From Candidatus Nanopelagicales bacterium (lineage in GTDB: Bacteria > Actinomycetota > Actinomycetes > S36-B12): a DNA stretch of 53,612 nt. Made by a program: the position numbers and the translations under genes. Below, piece after piece: positions 35,834-43,474 of the stretch; the first letter of the stretch is position 1; every line of letters begins with the position of its first letter. The notes under the pieces are model-generated. The model did not search any database and had not been told where the DNA came from. It was given only the letters and a program-made list of their open reading frames with translations. The stretch lies in NCBI GenBank assembly GCA_017854795.1, contig JAFMHB010000015.1:11852-65463 (forward strand), written 5' to 3'.

Positions 35834-35839
35834 AGTCTA
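35834..35839 (-). promoter_or_regulatory. -10 hexamer of leaderless serS
   Basis: TAGACT on the minus strand, then AGGAGC and GTG 35827. AGGAG is too close to the GTG to act as a normal ribosome site, so the leaderless reading is preferred. Confidence 0.5.
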
Positions 35840-35880
35840 CTTTTTGCTGGATAAGTAGATTTTTCGCGCTCATCAGGTCT

Positions 35881-35977
35881 AGAGGAAGGGTGCCTATAGG
35901 CAGGGTGGGTGAGACTCCCACGTTTTCATGTGGCACGATTCGCTGACTTTGCCTGATTGTCGGGCGAAGTGAGCCAC
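35881..35977 (+). ncRNA. possible structured RNA element upstream of SET-domain gene
   Basis: Several perfect stems lie in a row. TGCCTATAGGCA (35891-35902) is a 12-base palindrome. GTGGG (35905-35909) pairs with CCCAC (35917-35921). A longer hairpin has outer stem GTGGC/GCCAC (35930-35934 with 35973-35977), opposed internal-loop tetranucleotides ACGA and GTGA, and an inner stem TTCGC/GCGAA (35939-35943 with 35964-35968). Inside it GCCTGA/TCGGGC can also pair. The sense, promoter and family are unknown. It may be a leader, an independent RNA, or only a protein-binding region. Confidence 0.3.
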
Positions 35978-36026
35978 CAAGACACTGACAGACTTTATCT
36001 TTAAACACCGAATTGAGGGAGCCTTC

Positions 36027-36524
36027 ATGGACTACAACTGGTTGACACCAAAAGCGCAGGCTCGCCCGGCCGGTGAAAAAGGGTGGGGCTCTTTCGTCAT
36101 TGAGCGGATCAGCAAGGGTGAGACCGTTGCCGGTTTCGGCGGCTGGGTAATCGAGCGGGGGACTCTTGAGACCATGAGTGAAGACCGCCAGGGTCGCTCA
36201 ATCCAAATTGACCACGATCTTTATTTAGTGTCCAGTGACACCCCAGAAGCGGGTGACATGTTGAACCATTCGTGCGAACCAAACTGTGGTCTGATTGGAT
36301 CCCAGGTATTAGTTGCGATGCGCGATATTGAGCTCGGTGAAGAACTCTCATTTGATTACGCAATGTGTGACGCCTCAGATTACGACGAGTTCCCGTGCTT
36401 GTGTGAGTTGCCAACCTGTCGCGGTGTAGTGACCGGTATGGATTGGCGCAATCCTGAGCTTCAAGCAAAGTACACCGGTTATTTCTCACCGTACTTGATG
36501 CGCAGAATTGCAGCGCTCGTCTAA
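36027..36524 (+). CDS. SET-domain protein methyltransferase
   Basis: 165 residues after a clear GAGGGAG ribosome site. The SET fold is complete: KGWGSFVIERISKGETVAGFGG at the N terminus, NHSCEPNC (80-87), the SAM/pseudoknot motif, and GEELSFDY (104-111) with the catalytic tyrosine. The post-SET-like zinc motif is CLCELPTC (Cys124, Cys126, Cys131). The short length is typical of free-standing bacterial SET proteins. It should methylate lysine in a protein using SAM; the target is unknown. Its stop overlaps the convergent oxidoreductase stop by four bases. Confidence 0.88.
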   Translation: MDYNWLTPKAQARPAGEKGWGSFVIERISKGETVAGFGGWVIERGTLETMSEDRQGRSIQIDHDLYLVSSDTPEAGDMLNHSCEPNCGLIGSQVLVAMRDIELGEELSFDYAMCDASDYDEFPCLCELPTCRGVVTGMDWRNPELQAKYTGYFSPYLMRRIAALV

Positions 36525-37495
36525 CGAACCTGTAGGAGAATCTTTCCGGTAGCTTCGCCAGCTTCGATGATTTTTTGGGCGTCTGCGGCTTGCTCAATTG
36601 GCATGATCCGATCAATCACCTGTTTAACCGTTCCGTCGGTGATCCACGGCCAAACAACCTTCTCAACTTCACGGCAGATCGCTGACTTTTCGGATTCTGG
36701 TCGACCCCGAAGTGAGGTTGCCGTGATTGTGGCGTTCTTACGCAGCAGTTGGTCGATCTGGAAATCAACTTTGGTTCCACCCTGCATTCCAATAATGGCT
36801 AAGTGACCATTGCGCTTAAGGGCTTCAACATTTTTTGACAGGTAACTAGCACCCATGTTGTCCAAGATATTTTCGGTACCACCCCAGGTATCCTGAATCA
36901 CTTCGACGAAGTCTTGTTCTTTGTAGTTGATCAAGACGTCCGCACCCAAGGACGCGCACACATTCAGTTTCTCTTGGCTGCCGGCGGTTACGGCAACTTT
37001 TACACCGAGCGCCTTTGCCACCTGAATGGCAAACGTTCCTATTCCTCCGCCACCACCGTGAATCAGGAGCGTGTTTCCCTCACGTAAACGCAGTACTTTT
37101 GTGAAGTTGCTCCACACTGTGGCGGCGACTTCAGGCAGGGCACCTGCTTTAAGGACGCTAACCCCTTCAGGAACACTCATGACTTGACCCAATGGGACCG
37201 CTACTTTTTGCGCGTATCCGCCGCCATTTAACAGTGCGGTTACGCGCTCACCGATTCGGTCCATGGTGAGGGCGGCACCAACGGAGACGATTGTTCCCGA
37301 ACATTCGAGGCCAAGAATGGTGCTGGATCCCGCGGGGGGCGGGTAGTTGCCTTGGCGTTGGAGGAGATCCGCACGGTTCACCGACGTCGCTGTGATGTCA
37401 ATGATGACTTCACCGGGTTCAGGTCGAGGGTCATCTACTTTCGACCATTCGAGAGTCTCTGGACCACCAAAATCTTTTTGGGTAATAGCAAACAT
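36521..37495 (-). CDS. zinc-independent quinone oxidoreductase-like protein (MDR family)
   Basis: 324 residues. PGEVIIDITATSVNRADLLQRQGNYPPPAG and GLECSGTIVSVG are the N-terminal GroES-like domain of QOR/PIG3-type reductases. NTLLIHGGGGGIGTFAIQVAKALG is the NADPH-binding fold, and there are no zinc ligands. PIEQAADAQKIIEAGEATGKILLQV closes the family pattern. It reduces quinones or enones with NADPH in the cytoplasm. ATG 37495 lies two bases after the K+ channel stop and shares its GAGGAT ribosome site, so the two are co-transcribed. Confidence 0.9.
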   Translation of the reverse strand: MFAITQKDFGGPETLEWSKVDDPRPEPGEVIIDITATSVNRADLLQRQGNYPPPAGSSTILGLECSGTIVSVGAALTMDRIGERVTALLNGGGYAQKVAVPLGQVMSVPEGVSVLKAGALPEVAATVWSNFTKVLRLREGNTLLIHGGGGGIGTFAIQVAKALGVKVAVTAGSQEKLNVCASLGADVLINYKEQDFVEVIQDTWGGTENILDNMGASYLSKNVEALKRNGHLAIIGMQGGTKVDFQIDQLLRKNATITATSLRGRPESEKSAICREVEKVVWPWITDGTVKQVIDRIMPIEQAADAQKIIEAGEATGKILLQVR

Positions 37496-37497
37496 GA

Positions 37498-38589
37498 TTA
37501 ATCCTCATCCCGATTGTAATTAATAACAACGACTCGGTCGCCTTGCTCCAGAAGACGAATACTTTCACTGTAGAAACGGTGTGTGATACCTCCCCGAATA
37601 ACCGCCAACACGATTTGACCTTTTTCATTGAGATCACCGGGAGACATGCTCAGTTCCTCCTTGGTCACAGCCCTCTCGGTAACTTCCAGTCCGCGGGAGG
37701 AATCAAGGAGGTCTTCCATGATTGCACCAGCTTCAGAGCTAATGACTGAAAGGCCCATGAGCCGTCCGGCAGATTCAGCGGTGGGAATGACGCTGGTCGC
37801 CCCTGATTGGCGCATGACATCAGCGTTTTGTGACTCGCGGACGGCGGCAATGATTTGGGCATCAGGTGGTGCAAGCCGACGAGCGGTGAGGGTTACCAGC
37901 ACCGAGGTGTCATCCTCGTTGGTCGCAACAATTACTTGTCCGGCGCGCTCTATTGAGACATCACGCAACACTTCCTCTTGACGACCGTCACCGACGAAGG
38001 CGACGAGTCCATCTCTCGTTGCTAGATCGCATGACTCGCGATCGGGTGCGACGACAACAATTGTGTTGGGGTTGTAACCAGCATCGAGGAGCGCCTTGGC
38101 GGCGCTTCGACCTTTGACTCCGTAACCAATGATGATGGTGTGGTTTTCCACTTTCTTCCTCCATTGCCGGGAGCGGATTTCACTTCGAGTTTTTTTGGTT
38201 AAGACTTCGATCGTTGTACCGATCAGAACAATTAGGAAGAGGAAGCGAAGTGGGGTGATTACTAATACGTTGACAATTCGTGAGGACTCACACACCGGAA
38301 CGATGTCGCCGTATCCGGTTGTGGAAAGGCTCACGGTTGCGTAGTAGAAAGCGTCAACCAGGGTTAGTTCACCGGTGACACCTCGGTCCGCGTAACAGGT
38401 GCGCTCGAAGTAAACAATCAGAGCGGTAATGACCAGGGCAAAAATCGCAACACCGATTCGCAAACTGACGTTTTGGATCGGGGAGATTTTGCTGCCGCGA
38501 AAAAGCAAGGACCGCATCGATTCGCCGGACTCAATTTCTTCTTTTTCTTCTCGTGATTTGCGGGAACCGCTGCTTTTAGCGTCGTGCAT
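37498..38589 (-). CDS. two-helix potassium channel with RCK (TrkA-N) domain
   Basis: 363 residues. A charged N-terminal stub is followed by helix 1 (about 42-61) and a pore loop with the exact filter TTGYGD (90-95). Helix 2 spans about 108-130. The cytoplasmic RCK domain begins TIIIGYGVKGRSAAKALLDAG (GxGxxG, about 151-171) and continues VGDGRQEEVLRDV and SVIPTAESAGRLMG, with a C-terminal TrkA-C-like part (VLAVIRGGITHRFYSESIRLLEQGDRVVVI). It forms a tetrameric K+ channel gated by a cytoplasmic ligand. A GGAAGG ribosome site precedes ATG 38589. Confidence 0.92.
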   Translation of the reverse strand: MHDAKSSGSRKSREEKEEIESGESMRSLLFRGSKISPIQNVSLRIGVAIFALVITALIVYFERTCYADRGVTGELTLVDAFYYATVSLSTTGYGDIVPVCESSRIVNVLVITPLRFLFLIVLIGTTIEVLTKKTRSEIRSRQWRKKVENHTIIIGYGVKGRSAAKALLDAGYNPNTIVVVAPDRESCDLATRDGLVAFVGDGRQEEVLRDVSIERAGQVIVATNEDDTSVLVTLTARRLAPPDAQIIAAVRESQNADVMRQSGATSVIPTAESAGRLMGLSVISSEAGAIMEDLLDSSRGLEVTERAVTKEELSMSPGDLNEKGQIVLAVIRGGITHRFYSESIRLLEQGDRVVVINYNRDED

Positions 38590-38661
38590 AGCGGTTGCCT
38601 TCCATTCTCACGCCCTCAATCATGCCAGCAAAGACGCCAGAGGTGCGCTTAGCCATTGTTA

Positions 38662-39897
38662 TTAGCGTCCCAGGGAGGAAAGCGTCATGACAACGTCACC
38701 CGGTGAGCCCAATCCTGGAGGAACAATCGCAAAATCAGTTGCGTTCGCCCATCCGGTTAAACCTGCGGGTCCACCGGAGTGAAGTACCTGTGCCGTTCGA
38801 CCAGCGGGGCTATGAGTCACACGCACCGGAACTATTGCGGCGTCCTCGGCGTATTCGGGAAGCGGGGTTTCATCGATGAGCACCGCTGTTTGGGTACTTT
38901 CACTCCATTTTGCCCCACGCAGCCCAGCGATCAGAGGCGGAGCAACGGTCAGGAGAGCGGCCAGTGCACTGCGCGGATCACCGGGAAGGCCGAGCAGAAG
39001 TTTTCCATCGGGTAAACGTGCGAGGAGAACTTGAGCACCAGGAGTCATTGTTACGCCATCAATTAACCAGTGAGCGGCAAGATCCCGAAGAACATTACGT
39101 AACAGGTTGCCGCCACCGGGAGCCGTTGATCCCGTTGTAATAAGTAGGTCCGCGTGTGAGTCATCAATTTCTTCAAGAAGTAAGTCCCGACTTTCAGGTG
39201 CCCGCACATGTGGGTTGCCCCGTGCACCGAGTGCACCAACAAATGCAGGGACACTGATGCCCAATGCGTCACGCACTCGCCCACCGCGCGGCGTACCCTG
39301 TTCAAGAAGCGAAGTACCAATAATCAATGTGCTCACAATGGGTGGTCGGCAAATTCGCAAATGGTCGTAACCCGCTGCCGCCGCGAGTGAGATCACTTGC
39401 GGGGTAATCAGTGCATCAGCAGGAACAAGTTCGCGCCCAGCACTCGCGATGGCCGCTTGACGAATAATTCCGGAGCCAAATTCGGGGCGGGCGTATTCAT
39501 CGGGTGTTCCATTGAGTGAATCAAATGCAATGAGTTGGTGCTCGCCCGGCTGAATCTCGCGCATTTGCCCTTGTGAGAGTGCGAGAACAGCGTCCGTGTG
39601 CGGGGGTATTGGTTCAAATGCGCGCAATTTTGTGGCGTAATGCTGGGGGAGCGCGACATCGGGTGCTAACTCAATAACCGTCCAAGGCCCAGCAGCGCAT
39701 AAGGCGAAGCCGTCGAATTCTGCAACGTCTGCACTGGGTTCATCGGAAATTGCTACTAAAGGCTCACCGAGTAATGACCCATTCGCTTCATCAAGTCGAG
39801 CGGTCGCAAAGGGAAGCGGCTTGCCTGCTGCGTGAGCAACAAGCCTTGCCTGAGTCCAAGAAAGGAGTCCATCAAGGCCCAATGCCGAGTTATTCAC
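38662..39897 (-). CDS. moeA: MoeA-like molybdopterin molybdenumtransferase, divergent
   Basis: 411 residues from GTG 39897, with AGGAGG a suitable distance upstream. EFDGFALCA corresponds to the (M)DG(Y/F)A motif. LIITTGSTAPGGGNLLRNVL-like sequence (about 230-248) is the molybdopterin-binding loop, where most MoeA proteins have TTGG.S.GD. GLPGDPRSALAALL replaces GLPGNPVS. The departures suggest a divergent MoeA or a related enzyme. MoeA inserts molybdate into adenylated molybdopterin. It follows the ferric-reductase-like gene by 55 bp on the same strand. No molybdoenzyme is visible in the window. Confidence 0.72.
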   Translation of the reverse strand: MNNSALGLDGLLSWTQARLVAHAAGKPLPFATARLDEANGSLLGEPLVAISDEPSADVAEFDGFALCAAGPWTVIELAPDVALPQHYATKLRAFEPIPPHTDAVLALSQGQMREIQPGEHQLIAFDSLNGTPDEYARPEFGSGIIRQAAIASAGRELVPADALITPQVISLAAAAGYDHLRICRPPIVSTLIIGTSLLEQGTPRGGRVRDALGISVPAFVGALGARGNPHVRAPESRDLLLEEIDDSHADLLITTGSTAPGGGNLLRNVLRDLAAHWLIDGVTMTPGAQVLLARLPDGKLLLGLPGDPRSALAALLTVAPPLIAGLRGAKWSESTQTAVLIDETPLPEYAEDAAIVPVRVTHSPAGRTAQVLHSGGPAGLTGWANATDFAIVPPGLGSPGDVVMTLSSLGR

Positions 39898-39952
39898 GCT
39901 CTCGCCCTCCTACTCGACTCCAGGGTCCAGAGCCACCCCGTCGCTGGAGTGA

Positions 39953-40627
39953 CTACACGGAAGCGTCGTGAAGCTCGCGTGGTTCCACTGTTTCCGGTAG
40001 TCCCAAAGTATCTGGATTAGTCGTACCAAGCGTAGTGGTTGTAGCTCGTGGTCGGGGTGCACGTCGAGCCGGTTGCACGAATCCGCGAGTAAGTAAGAGG
40101 AAGATCAGAATGACCGACACGGTGATGACAAGTGCAATGGACCATTCCGTCATGGCGTCAGTTCCCGCGAGAACGTAATGCGCCGTGGCAAGTGGCCAAG
40201 CGAAGTAAGCGATCAAGTGCGACTTTTTGAAGAATGCATTTCCCTTTTTACCCATTTTGGTGCGAATACGACCGATAAGGGAGACGGGCAGCATGCACCA
40301 CAGTGCCAGTGTGCCGAGTGCTACCGGGATCGGTTGCCATGAAGCTAAACCGGGAACCAAGATTTCAGGGATGGTGAATTTCACCACGGGATCAATCAGC
40401 AAAGCACCCAAGTGCACGGCCAAGGCGACTAACGCGAGTGTCCCCAACCAACGGTGCAGGTGCAACAGATTGACGGGAGTTGACCTCGTGCCAAGAATGC
40501 GAGTGCGCAGGAACAATCCCCAGAACACCACAGCGGATAGCAATGCCCAAGCGACTACCCCGCTGGAACGAATAATCAGCCACGTCCAAGCGATGTCACC
40601 ATTAAATAAGTTGCTCAGGTTGTTCAT
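39953..40627 (-). CDS. ferric-reductase-like transmembrane haem protein
   Basis: 224 residues with six helices and no NAD or FAD domain. Histidines at 56 and 58 (LHLHRWLG), 72 (VHLGAL), 137 (KKSHLIAY) and 150 (ATAHYVLAG) sit in or near helices, as in the ferric reductase/MsrQ-like family that binds two b haems. It likely passes electrons across the membrane. ATGA overlap with apbE upstream ties it to protein flavinylation. Electron donor and acceptor unknown. A basic, Pro-rich tail follows the last helix. Confidence 0.8.
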   Translation of the reverse strand: MNNLSNLFNGDIAWTWLIIRSSGVVAWALLSAVVFWGLFLRTRILGTRSTPVNLLHLHRWLGTLALVALAVHLGALLIDPVVKFTIPEILVPGLASWQPIPVALGTLALWCMLPVSLIGRIRTKMGKKGNAFFKKSHLIAYFAWPLATAHYVLAGTDAMTEWSIALVITVSVILIFLLLTRGFVQPARRAPRPRATTTTLGTTNPDTLGLPETVEPRELHDASV

Positions 40628-41550
40628 GCGAATGCGACCTCTCCATTATTTCGAACCAGGTAGTGCGAAATTTCCATATTTTTGAGAAATGTTTGAGCCT
40701 CGTCAAATCCGAGCACCATGGCCGCGGTAGCAAACGCCTCAGCGACCCAGCCTTGTTCGGCGACAACTGTTGCTTGGACGAGATCCGTTGTTGACACTGT
40801 GCCGGTGCGGGGATCGATCACGTGATGGATTCCTTCACCCCACACCCGCCGAGCTGTGGTGCTCGTGGCGACGGCGAGTGAATCTGCTTCGGAGTTCACC
40901 ATGGCGATGATTTGATTGCGATCACGTTCATTGATTACACCAACGCTCCAACCCTGCGGGCCTGGTGTTCCAGAAGCCACAACGTCGCCACCAATATTTG
41001 CCATTACTCCGATTGCACCTGCAGCCAGAAACTCCCGACACAAGATGTCCCCTGCTAATCCTTTACCCAGTGCACCCGGATCCAATGCGATTCCAGAATC
41101 CAGGGAAAGGAGGTTTTCCTGCAGGTGGATTCCAGATGGGGACGAAATTCGTGGTAAGGATTTGGCGGCTGCGGTGTCTACTGAGATCTTGTTAAAGTCG
41201 ACGCTGTAACCCAAGGCGTCCATGACCCGAGCCATCGTCGGATTGAACAGATCCTGGGTCAGTGTCGCCGCGTCCAGCATGGAAGCTGCAAGTTCTCTCA
41301 AGTCATCTGAGATCACCATCTCACCGTTTCCAGCATGCTCATTGTTTCGTGAGAGTTCACTGTCGGAACGGAACCGGCTCCAGCTTTGTTCGAGAATCTC
41401 GATACGAGCGGGAACCAACTTGATGAGCTGATCAATGACCACCCGGTCACCCCACAGCGTCACCTCAACGGGAGAACCCATGGCTCGGAAAGCCAGGGAA
41501 GTGCGTTCCGTGACCCTTGGCTTGAGACGGGGGGCGAGTGTGGTGATCAT
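40624..41550 (-). CDS. apbE: ApbE-like FAD:protein FMN transferase
   Basis: 308 residues. FRAMGSPVEVTLWG, DPGALGKGLAGD (157-168), corresponding to the family's D.GG.AKGYA.D, ANIGGDVVASG and IHHVIDPRTG (241-250) identify the family. ApbE enzymes use FAD and Mg2+ to attach FMN covalently to Ser/Thr of extracytoplasmic redox proteins. No lipobox or clear signal peptide is seen at the N terminus, which is unusual for export and may mean cytosolic action. Coupled by ATGA at both ends to the coiled secreted protein and the haem protein. No FMN-binding-domain substrate is encoded nearby. Confidence 0.87.
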   Translation of the reverse strand: MITTLAPRLKPRVTERTSLAFRAMGSPVEVTLWGDRVVIDQLIKLVPARIEILEQSWSRFRSDSELSRNNEHAGNGEMVISDDLRELAASMLDAATLTQDLFNPTMARVMDALGYSVDFNKISVDTAAAKSLPRISSPSGIHLQENLLSLDSGIALDPGALGKGLAGDILCREFLAAGAIGVMANIGGDVVASGTPGPQGWSVGVINERDRNQIIAMVNSEADSLAVATSTTARRVWGEGIHHVIDPRTGTVSTTDLVQATVVAEQGWVAEAFATAAMVLGFDEAQTFLKNMEISHYLVRNNGEVAFA

Positions 41551-42053
41551 CCTGATCCTTGTGAGTTGGTTTGTGGTGCGGGCTTTTGAGTGGCGGGTAC
41601 GGGTGCAACCTTCGGAGCGGTGGGTACGGGTGCAACCTTCGGAGCGGTGGTTGCCTTTGATGAATCCGCAGGCTGTGATGAGACAGCAGGCTGCGATGAC
41701 TTCGCAGGTTGTGACGATTTCGTCGGCTTCGATGAAACGGTCACTTTGCCACCAGATTGATTAGCAAGTTGCTTTGCTACTTTGTTCAATTGATCTCGAT
41801 AGTCACTGAGGCGAACAGCTTCCTGTTTAAGTGCCTCTGCATACGCTTGCAGTTGTTGCGCTGAGTAGCCATCAAGTGTGGGAACTTCTGCGATTACCGC
41901 ATCAACATTTCCGACTTCAGATGAATTTTGAGCCGATGCGTCAACAGCGGTACGAAATCCAATGACTCCAACAATTCCAATACCTGTGGCAACTGCCAGA
42001 CCCGTAGAAATGATCTTCGTGTTGCGTTCCTTCACGCTTTTCGAATTAGTCAT
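41547..42053 (-). CDS. membrane-anchored secreted protein, helical and Ser/Pro-rich
   Basis: 168 residues from ATG 42053, which overlaps the upstream stop by eight bases; the longer frame reads the acidic tail of that gene out of frame. An N-terminal hydrophobic segment (about 14-36) is a signal or anchor. A helical stretch rich in Gln, Lys and Glu (about 60-100, YSAQQLQAYAEALKQEAVRL) is probably a coiled coil. The tail repeats SSQPA four times and TAPKVAPVP twice, ending in a Pro/Gln/Ser-rich segment as in wall-spanning linkers. No FMN-binding motif (GAT-S/T) is visible. Same operon as apbE. Confidence 0.68.
   Translation of the reverse strand: MTNSKSVKERNTKIISTGLAVATGIGIVGVIGFRTAVDASAQNSSEVGNVDAVIAEVPTLDGYSAQQLQAYAEALKQEAVRLSDYRDQLNKVAKQLANQSGGKVTVSSKPTKSSQPAKSSQPAVSSQPADSSKATTAPKVAPVPTAPKVAPVPATQKPAPQTNSQGSG
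41595..41648. repeat. perfect 27-bp tandem duplication in coding sequence
   Basis: Two identical 27-bp copies (41595-41621 and 41622-41648) encode the nine-residue unit TAPKVAPVP twice in the tail of the secreted protein. Exact identity at DNA level points to a recent duplication and a likely length polymorphism. Confidence 0.85.
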
Positions 42054-42723
42054 CGTCGTTGTCTCTTTCATCATCTTCATCTTCGTCATGATCTTCGTCA
42101 TGATCTTCTTCGTACTTTTCGTCCTCGTAATCATCTTCTTGGTATTCGTCATCTACGTATTGCTTGGCAGGAGTGGGTTTGGGGGCAGGAGCTTTTTGCA
42201 CAACAACCCATTCGTAGATGTCTCCGGTGGATCGATCGACGTATCCCGTGACCACCGATCCGTCAGTACGTTTTACGGTGACGGCAAAGGACTCGATGCC
42301 GTTGCGAGTTACAATTTCAATTGAAGTAACCGTTCCTTCAGTGGCATTAACAACTGCATTTGTGGCGAAGTCACGAGTCACTTGGTTAGTGCTTGCCACA
42401 GATGTCTGTGGCGCATTTGGCGGGGGTGCTGACGGGTTTGGAGTCACTGCACTAGTAGGGGATGACTTGGTAGGGGCTGAGTTTGAGATCACGGGGGTCT
42501 CAGGGGCTGAGTCCGGAATCGCGGGGATCTCAGGTAGTGGTTCAGGTGTGAACACCAAATCAGTTGGTGTTGGGACGGTGGCACTCGGAGCGGCCAGCAT
42601 GACGGTGTCATTCTCTGACCCATTGGAGACCGTGGCCTGCATCAGTGAGATGGCGGCGATAACGGTTGCCCCGACAATTCCGGTGGCTGCGGCGACTGAA
42701 GCGATTGTGCTGTTTCTTTTCAT
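42046..42723 (-). CDS. secreted PepSY-like protein with acidic His-containing tail
   Basis: 225 residues. Signal peptide or anchor at 1-33, a Pro/Ser-rich spacer to about 112, then a PepSY-like domain (about 119-173) with the A...EGTVTSIEI...G...FAVTVKRTDGSVVTGYVDRSTGDIYEW pattern. The last 36 residues (190-225) are almost all Asp, Glu, Tyr and His, for example DHDEDHDEDEDDERDNDDD, a possible cation- or iron-binding tail. A CATGGT hexamer six bases before ATG 42723 suggests a leaderless start. First gene of the apbE/ferric-reductase-like operon and divergent from a two-component system; it may be the sensor ligand, the redox partner or the metal buffer. Confidence 0.72.
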   Translation of the reverse strand: MKRNSTIASVAAATGIVGATVIAAISLMQATVSNGSENDTVMLAAPSATVPTPTDLVFTPEPLPEIPAIPDSAPETPVISNSAPTKSSPTSAVTPNPSAPPPNAPQTSVASTNQVTRDFATNAVVNATEGTVTSIEIVTRNGIESFAVTVKRTDGSVVTGYVDRSTGDIYEWVVVQKAPAPKPTPAKQYVDDEYQEDDYEDEKYEEDHDEDHDEDEDDERDNDDD

Positions 42724-42754
42724 GACTCAACCATGCCAAAATGAACATTAAGTC

Positions 42755-42784
42755 AAGGTTGCCCAAGGTTAAGTCTGGGTAAGG
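42755..42784. promoter_or_regulatory. 10-bp direct repeats between divergent redox operon and response regulator
   Basis: AAGGTTGCCC (42755-42764) and AAGGTTAAGT (42765-42774) repeat at 10 bp, followed by CTGGGTAAGG. Seen as GTTGCCCAAG and GTTAAGTCTG, they resemble the GTTAACCAAG/GTTTACCCAG units at 18160-18179. The site lies 32 bases before the minus gene and 40 before the regulator, suitable for control of both. Confidence 0.45.
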
Positions 42785-42823
42785 AATCCAAGTTCCATAT
42801 TGATCGTCTGGCACGATGACCCT

Positions 42824-43474
42824 ATGCACGTACTTGTAGTGGAAGACGACCCGGCAATTTCGGGACCTCTCGTCCAAGGTTTAGTGCGAAACGGCATTGA
42901 TGCGACATGCGTGGAATTTGGTGGACTTGCCGTCGAGGCTCTCCCAGGTAAGGACTTAGTGATCCTTGATCTTGGATTACCCGACATGGATGGCCTCGAG
43001 GTTCTCAAGGCGATAAGAAAAATTTCTGATGTGCCAGTGATTATTGCGACCGCACGCGGTGATGAGATGGATCGAATAATTGGTCTTGAAATTGGCGCTG
43101 ACGACTATGTAGTGAAACCTTTTTCCGTTCGTGAGCTTGCAGCTCGTGTTCGCGCGATCTCACGCAGGCGCGTTGTTGAGGCCCCCAGTGAAATGGGTCA
43201 AGTAACCCTTGATCGAAACCGAAGGTCAGTGCTGGTGTCCGGCGAACCAATTGACCTCACCGCAAAGGAGTTTGATCTCCTTGCTGTTCTGCTCGAGGAA
43301 CCAGGGCGAGTCGTTCCACGCCAAGAGCTTTACTCGCGGGTGTGGGATCCCATTTGGATTGGGAGTGGAAAAACACTTGACGTCCATGTCGCGGGGTTGC
43401 GGAAGAAACTGGGAAATAGTGACTTAATTGAAACTGTCCGGGGTGTTGGTTACCGATACGTAGACCTCCCGTGA
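42824..43474 (+). CDS. OmpR/PhoB-family response regulator
   Basis: 216 residues from ATG 42824; the alternative start 24 bases upstream adds residues before the conserved HVLVVEDD. The receiver has Asp8-Asp9, phospho-acceptor Asp49 (VILDLGLPD) and Lys98 (VVKPF). The C-terminal winged helix ends TLDVHVAGLRKKLG...IETVRGVGYRY, as in OmpR-type regulators. GTGA overlap with the kinase gene. Its promoter faces that of the redox operon with shared direct repeats, so it probably controls that operon and itself. Confidence 0.93.
   Translation: MHVLVVEDDPAISGPLVQGLVRNGIDATCVEFGGLAVEALPGKDLVILDLGLPDMDGLEVLKAIRKISDVPVIIATARGDEMDRIIGLEIGADDYVVKPFSVRELAARVRAISRRRVVEAPSEMGQVTLDRNRRSVLVSGEPIDLTAKEFDLLAVLLEEPGRVVPRQELYSRVWDPIWIGSGKTLDVHVAGLRKKLGNSDLIETVRGVGYRYVDLP

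Noticed and set aside
35881-35995. Cobalamin riboswitch
   Set aside because: GGTGAGACTCC and GAGCCACCAAGAC look similar to parts of it, but the invariant GCCACUG and CCCGC region is missing and the downstream gene has no B12 link. Kept only as an unclassified structured element.
36109-36615. 168-codon open frame on the minus strand
   Set aside because: Antisense to the SET-domain gene and extends into the oxidoreductase end; no recognisable domain.
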